Shown here: positions 59,581-64,000 of the stretch, piece after piece
Layout of the letters: each line of letters starts with the position of its first letter
How positions within the stretch are numbered: position 1 is the stretch's first letter
DNA from: Candidatus Praeruminimicrobium purgamenti
Lineage (GTDB): Bacteria; Elusimicrobiota; Endomicrobiia; Endomicrobiales; Endomicrobiaceae
Length of the DNA: 64,000 nucleotides
Assembly (NCBI GenBank): GCA_018433585.1
Contig: JAHDQW010000001.1
Coordinates: 422,242-486,241 of the forward strand
Direction of reading: 5' to 3'
Notes under the pieces: generated by a model
The model's database searches: none
What the model was told of the DNA's origin: nothing
What the model saw: only the letters and a program-made list of their open reading frames with translations
Program-made: the position numbers and the translations under genes

Positions 59581-62500
59581 TTACGCCGCTGAGAGAATTG
59601 CTTTCATATTTGCAATACTGTCTATATTTTTTGTAGCGAGCTTGAGGTTTTCCTGTCTTGCGTATACAAGAAGCATCAGCAAAAGCGCATCCAAAACAGC
59701 TGTTCTTTCTTCAACAGTAAGAGAAGAATTTTCGTTTAATGAAGATAAAATATTTATTACGGTGTCATATTTATCTTTATAACTGCTGTTAAGAATTGAG
59801 TAAATTTCCGTAATTTTTTGTTTATTTCCGTCTTTGAAGATATCGGGATGCAAAACGTCTTCAACATTAATTTTTTCGTTGAATTTAAAACTTGCGTCTT
59901 TGTTTCCGGACAATCTGTAATCAACAAGCGATTTCATCAGTAAATTCATGTATTCGCCGTTATTGAATACGATATCTTTTACCTGTAATCCGTTAAGCTC
60001 TATTGCTTCAAGCACGCCTCTTACGGTTCCTTCCAATTCATTTGCTGACATATTTTGTTTGAAGCTTGAAGAAAGCAAAGCGTTTACTTTTTCAACGTTG
60101 ATATCTTTTTTTGCATACATTTCGTACAGCTCGGCTGTTTGAGTTTCGCTTATTTGGATATCCCTGTTTGCGACAAAAGCTCTTCCGTTGTTTATTCCTT
60201 TTATCGTCTGACCTTCAGGAGTTGTTTCAAATATTGATGTTATTAATTTGCCGATAGTCATTTCTTTAAACGAGAAATCGCCGTTGCTTTGCATTGCGTT
60301 TAAAATGCTTGAGTCAAAAGAAATCATCAAAACCTTATTGTTTTCAAAAATATTTGCCAGTTTGCTTTGGTTTATTATGCCGTTTTCTCCGGTTGTTATG
60401 TCAATGATAATGTCTTCAGATTTTAAAGATGAAATATTTTGCTTATTAAAATCTGCATTATAATCAACGACTAACTTGATATTATTTTCAGAGAATTCTT
60501 TTGAATACTCGGAAGCAGGTATTTCAGAAGGCATTTTAACCGCAAGGAAAGAACCGACATTTTGTTCATTTACAAAATTAGCCAAATTTGTCAGTAAAGA
60601 TATTATTTGGAACGATGTCGCCAATTCGCCGTTTTTAGACAAATCTATTTTTATTCCGTCAATTCCTCCATCCTGCCTAAACGGTTCTAGTTTATTATTT
60701 ACTTGTTTTGCCCATTTTATTACTCCGTCCAAACCTTCCTGTTCTATATTAATCGTGTAATTGAACATTACTTTTAAGCCTTTCATATGTGCTGCCTGCA
60801 ATATCTGCTGAATTTTTTGGCTCTTGTCTTTTAATACATTATCGTCAACTGACAAAATTATTGTTGTTATTCCCTGTTCTTCGGCTTTGGCAATATCTTC
60901 CTGCCCGTATGAATCTATCTGGGTTGCAGTTATATTGGATGCTACAACAGAAGGTTTAATGAACATGTTGCTTGTTTGTTTTAACTTTTGTTTCAAAGCG
61001 TCTGCCAATAATGTTATTGCAGGTTTATCAACACCTATGGATGTGAACATTTGTTTTGACAATTCTTCAACATCCGCAATTGAAACGTTTTCAATTTGAG
61101 AAGTCAAATCGAGTATTTTTACGGAAAAATCAGTATTTGAATTCAAGTATCGCAAAACGGCAATCAAAGCTTCCTGATCGCTTATGTCTTGTCCCTGTAT
61201 TTTTTCATAACCGAAAACTGTTAACCTGTCGTTAACTTTTCCTGTTAATCCGAAAGCCAGTTTTTTGCTGTCTGTAGTTAATCTTGACGTTGTTTCCTTA
61301 ACAAGATTTGTATCTCCCAATAAAACTAAGTTTACTTTTACTCCGCTGTTTGAAAGAATTTCGGCTCTTTTTATTCTTGCAATATCATCCGCTTTTGACA
61401 CGATTGTATATTCTATATTGTCTTTAAAAACTATAGAAAGTATCATCCTTTGCAGACTTTCAACAGAATTCGTTACGGCTTTCTTAAACAACGGCGGGAC
61501 GTCTTTAAATGTTTTTTCTGATGATTTTATAATTTTTTTATCTTCCTTATACTTCAATTGAGAATCTGCAATATTTAGCCTTAAATCATTATTATTAACG
61601 TTATAAATAATATGATTCTTTATATTTTCAACAAGAGCGGCAAATACAGATATCGCCAAAGGAGCGCCGATTCCTGTAATCAAAAACAGCATAGGATTTA
61701 AAATTCCTGTTAACGCCGACGCAGTAAAAGCGATTGCTGAAATCGGAGATAAAATAATTGCCGACTTTTTTAATTTATCCAGAAAAGCGTGCAGAGTTTG
61801 TGCTTTTATAGCATCGGTAACTTTTACTAAATAGCGGTATTGCTGTCCGAGTCCATGCCCCACATGTCTGAACGGATAATGCAACAGTACAAAGAATTCC
61901 GAAGTAAGACATATCATCAAAGGAGCTTCAATTACAGCCGCTATGGCAGCTTCCATTGTCCATTTTTTTGTTATATAGCGAGGAGTGTTATATTTATAAT
62001 CTCTATAAAACAACATTAACGCCAGAGGTTTGGCTATTATTTTCAGCAGTCCTCTTACAAAAGGAAGATTCAATTTCATCGACTGGTTCAATACGGCGTC
62101 AATTAAATTTTGAGTGGAACTGTCTGTTTCAAACTGTTCCCCGTTCAAAGCATTGAAAAGCCCCTTTGCATTGACTTTTCCTAATTCTACTCCCATTTGG
62201 TCAAAAGTATTTATATCCCATACTATTCCGAGAGCAGCTACCATATTTTCATACAGAGAGATTAACGCGCCTAAACTTCTAGGAGTCAGTTTATCAAACA
62301 TTACTATGGTTGAAGGTCTGTTTCCGTCAAAAATCTGGTCTTTTGCTTTTCTTTTTGCCGCAGCTTCGTCATTTCCCTCAGCTATTAATTTTTTTACTGT
62401 TTCCTCATAAGTTCTTCCGAAAGCCATAGCATTAGCCTGCGCAAGCATATTAGCCAGCAGTCTTCTATGAGAAATCTGCATATCTTTATCGTCAATATCA

Positions 62501-64000
62501 TTAGATAAAAATCCCACAAAGTCAACAGGTATTATATCTGTGCCCTGATGATGTTCCTGCAGATAAGAATGCTGGGCGTCAGTACCCGCCGTTCCGTATA
62601 TCTCCGAACCCGTAGAATAATTTATTCTGTCCCCTTTACTGTCAACAGATTTACCGAGACTTTCCATGTAAACCTGCTGTATATGAGCGGTAAACATTTT
62701 TAAATACTTATTATAAGGCAGTATCGCATATGATGATCTTTCAAGAAAATTCCTTTCCAAAATATTAAGCATAGCCATTATGACAGGAATATTATTTTCA
62801 TAAGATTCATTTCTGAAGTTGTTGTCTATTTGGTGTGCGCCGTCGAGAAATTCCATAAAGTTGTCATACCCTACAGAACACATAAGAGGCAGACCGACCG
62901 CAGACCATACGGAATACCTTCCGCCGACCCAGTCCCAGAACTCAAACATATTGTCCGTATCTATCCCGAAATCTGCAACTTTTGTTTGATTTGTCGATAC
63001 GGCGACAAAATGCTTTGATATTACATCAGGATTGCTTCCGAGTTTGGAAGTGATCCATTTTTTTGCCAAATTTGCATTTGACAGCGTTTCTTCAGTAGTA
63101 AACGTTTTCGACTCTATAATGAACAATGTCGTTTCTGGATTTAGAGCACTTAAAGTTGAATTTATATCGTTAGGATCAACGTTTGAAACAAAATGAACAT
63201 TAGGCCCTTTTTTATATATAGAAAGAGCGTCAGTAGCCATTCTTGGCCCTAAATCTGAACCTCCGATGCCTATGCTTACCACATCTGTTATGTTTTTTCC
63301 TGTAACGCCTTTCCATTCTCCTGAAATTAACTTATCGGAAAATGATTTCATTTTCTGTAAAACCGCGTTTATATCATCCATAACATTTTTATCTGTTCCT
63401 TCAACAAAAACAGGAGAATCAGACGTATTTCTCAAAGCCGTGTGCAAAACAGCTCTTCCTTCCGTCCAGTTTATTTTTTTGCCGCTAAACATATCTTCTA
63501 TCTTATTTTTAACATTTCTTGCTTTAAATAAATTTATAAATAAAGAAAGAAGTTTTTCATCCATATTTGTTCTCGAAAAATCAAAAATTAACGATTCTCC
63601 GTTTCCTATATCAATTTTCCTTGAGAACTTATTTCCCCTTTTATCTGATGAGTCTTTCTGTGCGTCTTGAGAAAACAACTGCTTTATAGACTGCAATTTA
63701 GATTTTATATATTTATCTATTGCATTATATGCAGGGAGAGCAGTAAAAGAACCTATAGCATTAGGAGAAATTTGTTTAAAAGCGCCTTTAACGATATTTT
63801 CGCCTATTGCCGATAAAGCATTCGTCAAACTTTCATCCGTCGTTTCCGCATATACTCTTACCAGCGGCTCGGTTCCGGATGCTCTGAACGTTAATAAATT
63901 CTTTATCGTATCTCCTTCTTTATATCTGTTGTCTCCTATTAATATCTGTATTCCTTCATTCGGCAGTATCTTGATTCCTATCACTTTTAATTTTTCAGGC
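59581..64000 (-). CDS. Giant phosphohexomutase/glucose-6-phosphate isomerase fusion (5' end outside window)
   Basis: The frame is open to the right edge, so the N-terminus is missing; an in-frame GTG at 63984 is not a start. The first visible 65 residues match the C-terminal domain of phosphoglucomutase/phosphomannomutase (Arg-Ala-Ser-Gly-Thr-Glu-Pro-Leu-Val-Arg-Val-Tyr-Ala-Glu). A full glucose-6-phosphate isomerase follows: Ser-Ile-Gly-Ile-Gly-Gly-Ser-Asp-Leu-Gly-Pro, Gly-Gly-Arg-Tyr-Ser-Val-Trp-Ser, Gly-Thr-Asp-Ala-Gln-His, and Asp-Gln-Met-Gly-Val-Glu-Leu-Gly-Lys. Then come two to four membrane segments and a C-terminal alpha/beta region of unknown function, ending Ile-Leu-Ser-Ala-Ala. Location (cytoplasmic or exported) cannot be decided without the N-terminus. 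Confidence 0.85.
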   Translation of the reverse strand, partial: PEKLKVIGIKILPNEGIQILIGDNRYKEGDTIKNLLTFRASGTEPLVRVYAETTDESLTNALSAIGENIVKGAFKQISPNAIGSFTALPAYNAIDKYIKSKLQSIKQLFSQDAQKDSSDKRGNKFSRKIDIGNGESLIFDFSRTNMDEKLLSLFINLFKARNVKNKIEDMFSGKKINWTEGRAVLHTALRNTSDSPVFVEGTDKNVMDDINAVLQKMKSFSDKLISGEWKGVTGKNITDVVSIGIGGSDLGPRMATDALSIYKKGPNVHFVSNVDPNDINSTLSALNPETTLFIIESKTFTTEETLSNANLAKKWITSKLGSNPDVISKHFVAVSTNQTKVADFGIDTDNMFEFWDWVGGRYSVWSAVGLPLMCSVGYDNFMEFLDGAHQIDNNFRNESYENNIPVIMAMLNILERNFLERSSYAILPYNKYLKMFTAHIQQVYMESLGKSVDSKGDRINYSTGSEIYGTAGTDAQHSYLQEHHQGTDIIPVDFVGFLSNDIDDKDMQISHRRLLANMLAQANAMAFGRTYEETVKKLIAEGNDEAAAKRKAKDQIFDGNRPSTIVMFDKLTPRSLGALISLYENMVAALGIVWDINTFDQMGVELGKVNAKGLFNALNGEQFETDSSTQNLIDAVLNQSMKLNLPFVRGLLKIIAKPLALMLFYRDYKYNTPRYITKKWTMEAAIAAVIEAPLMICLTSEFFVLLHYPFRHVGHGLGQQYRYLVKVTDAIKAQTLHAFLDKLKKSAIILSPISAIAFTASALTGILNPMLFLITGIGAPLAISVFAALVENIKNHIIYNVNNNDLRLNIADSQLKYKEDKKIIKSSEKTFKDVPPLFKKAVTNSVESLQRMILSIVFKDNIEYTIVSKADDIARIKRAEILSNSGVKVNLVLLGDTNLVKETTSRLTTDSKKLAFGLTGKVNDRLTVFGYEKIQGQDISDQEALIAVLRYLNSNTDFSVKILDLTSQIENVSIADVEELSKQMFTSIGVDKPAITLLADALKQKLKQTSNMFIKPSVVASNITATQIDSYGQEDIAKAEEQGITTIILSVDDNVLKDKSQKIQQILQAAHMKGLKVMFNYTINIEQEGLDGVIKWAKQVNNKLEPFRQDGGIDGIKIDLSKNGELATSFQIISLLTNLANFVNEQNVGSFLAVKMPSEIPASEYSKEFSENNIKLVVDYNADFNKQNISSLKSEDIIIDITTGENGIINQSKLANIFENNKVLMISFDSSILNAMQSNGDFSFKEMTIGKLITSIFETTPEGQTIKGINNGRAFVANRDIQISETQTAELYEMYAKKDINVEKVNALLSSSFKQNMSANELEGTVRGVLEAIELNGLQVKDIVFNNGEYMNLLMKSLVDYRLSGNKDASFKFNEKINVEDVLHPDIFKDGNKQKITEIYSILNSSYKDKYDTVINILSSLNENSSLTVEERTAVLDALLLMLLVYARQENLKLATKNIDSIANMKAILSAA

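Noticed and set aside
63982..63984. GTG as start of the third giant protein
   Set aside because: It interrupts the phosphohexomutase C-terminal domain, and the frame continues open to the edge with Pro-Glu-Lys-Leu-Lys upstream.

Overview
This is an AT-rich bacterial chromosome segment from a diderm. It carries lipoproteins, an outer-membrane-type barrel protein, NlpC/P60 and PAP2 enzymes, and many Sec signal peptides. Three features point tentatively to an uncultured-lineage bacterium such as Elusimicrobiota (Endomicrobium-like) or a relative such as Omnitrophota: giant exported multidomain proteins, an exported ankyrin-repeat protein, and the mix of housekeeping genes. This placement is inference, because no rRNA is present. 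The window is almost fully coding, with two tRNA genes and no recognisable insertion sequence, phage or CRISPR array.

Layout. 1-2344 (minus): two LPP20-type envelope proteins and a barrel protein. 2420-9122 (minus): a complete seven-gene tryptophan operon, trpEGDCFBA, with every junction overlapping, driven by a consensus sigma70 promoter and a tRNA-Trp T-box leader with a TGG specifier. 9141-14402 (minus): priA, family-4 uracil-DNA glycosylase, split coaB and coaC, rpoZ, gmk, and mscL, which seems to use an ATT or ATC start codon. 14557-20714 (plus): carboxynorspermidine-type polyamine genes, dksA-like, panD, a sigma70-family factor and apt, followed by tRNA-Arg(CCT). 20799-24556: an accessory zone with orphan genes, an NlpC/P60 protein, palindromic non-coding elements, and two copies of a conserved-end, variable-core element. 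24557-28597 (minus): YgiQ-type radical SAM, DUF486, a ferritin-like/VIT1 fusion, a methyltransferase and tRNA-Ser(TGA). 28727-30331 (plus): ankyrin protein.

30407-45302 (minus): an apparent operon encoding a small membrane protein, a giant 1811-aa exported protein, an ABC-F ATPase, a giant 2048-aa exported protein and a TPR protein. 45473-47599 (plus): a glycosyltransferase-PAP2 fusion. 47672-54669 (minus): a phosphate-uptake (pst) operon with two unusual insertions (an SGNH hydrolase and a radical SAM/SPASM protein) and two diverged PstB ATPases. Their motif losses are complementary, as in asymmetric heterodimeric ABC transporters. 54673-59360 (minus): GuaB3-type IMP dehydrogenase, then the nrdR-nrdJ-dcd deoxynucleotide operon with NrdR boxes over its promoter. 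59581 to the right edge (minus): a third giant protein fusing a phosphohexomutase C-terminal domain, a complete glucose-6-phosphate isomerase, membrane segments and an unknown C-terminal region.

The most unusual signals are the asymmetric PstB pair and its remodelled operon, the giant-protein family with a shared C-terminal Leu-(Ser/Ala)-Ala-Ala ending, and the paired conserved-end elements at 23369-23476 and 24282-24419.
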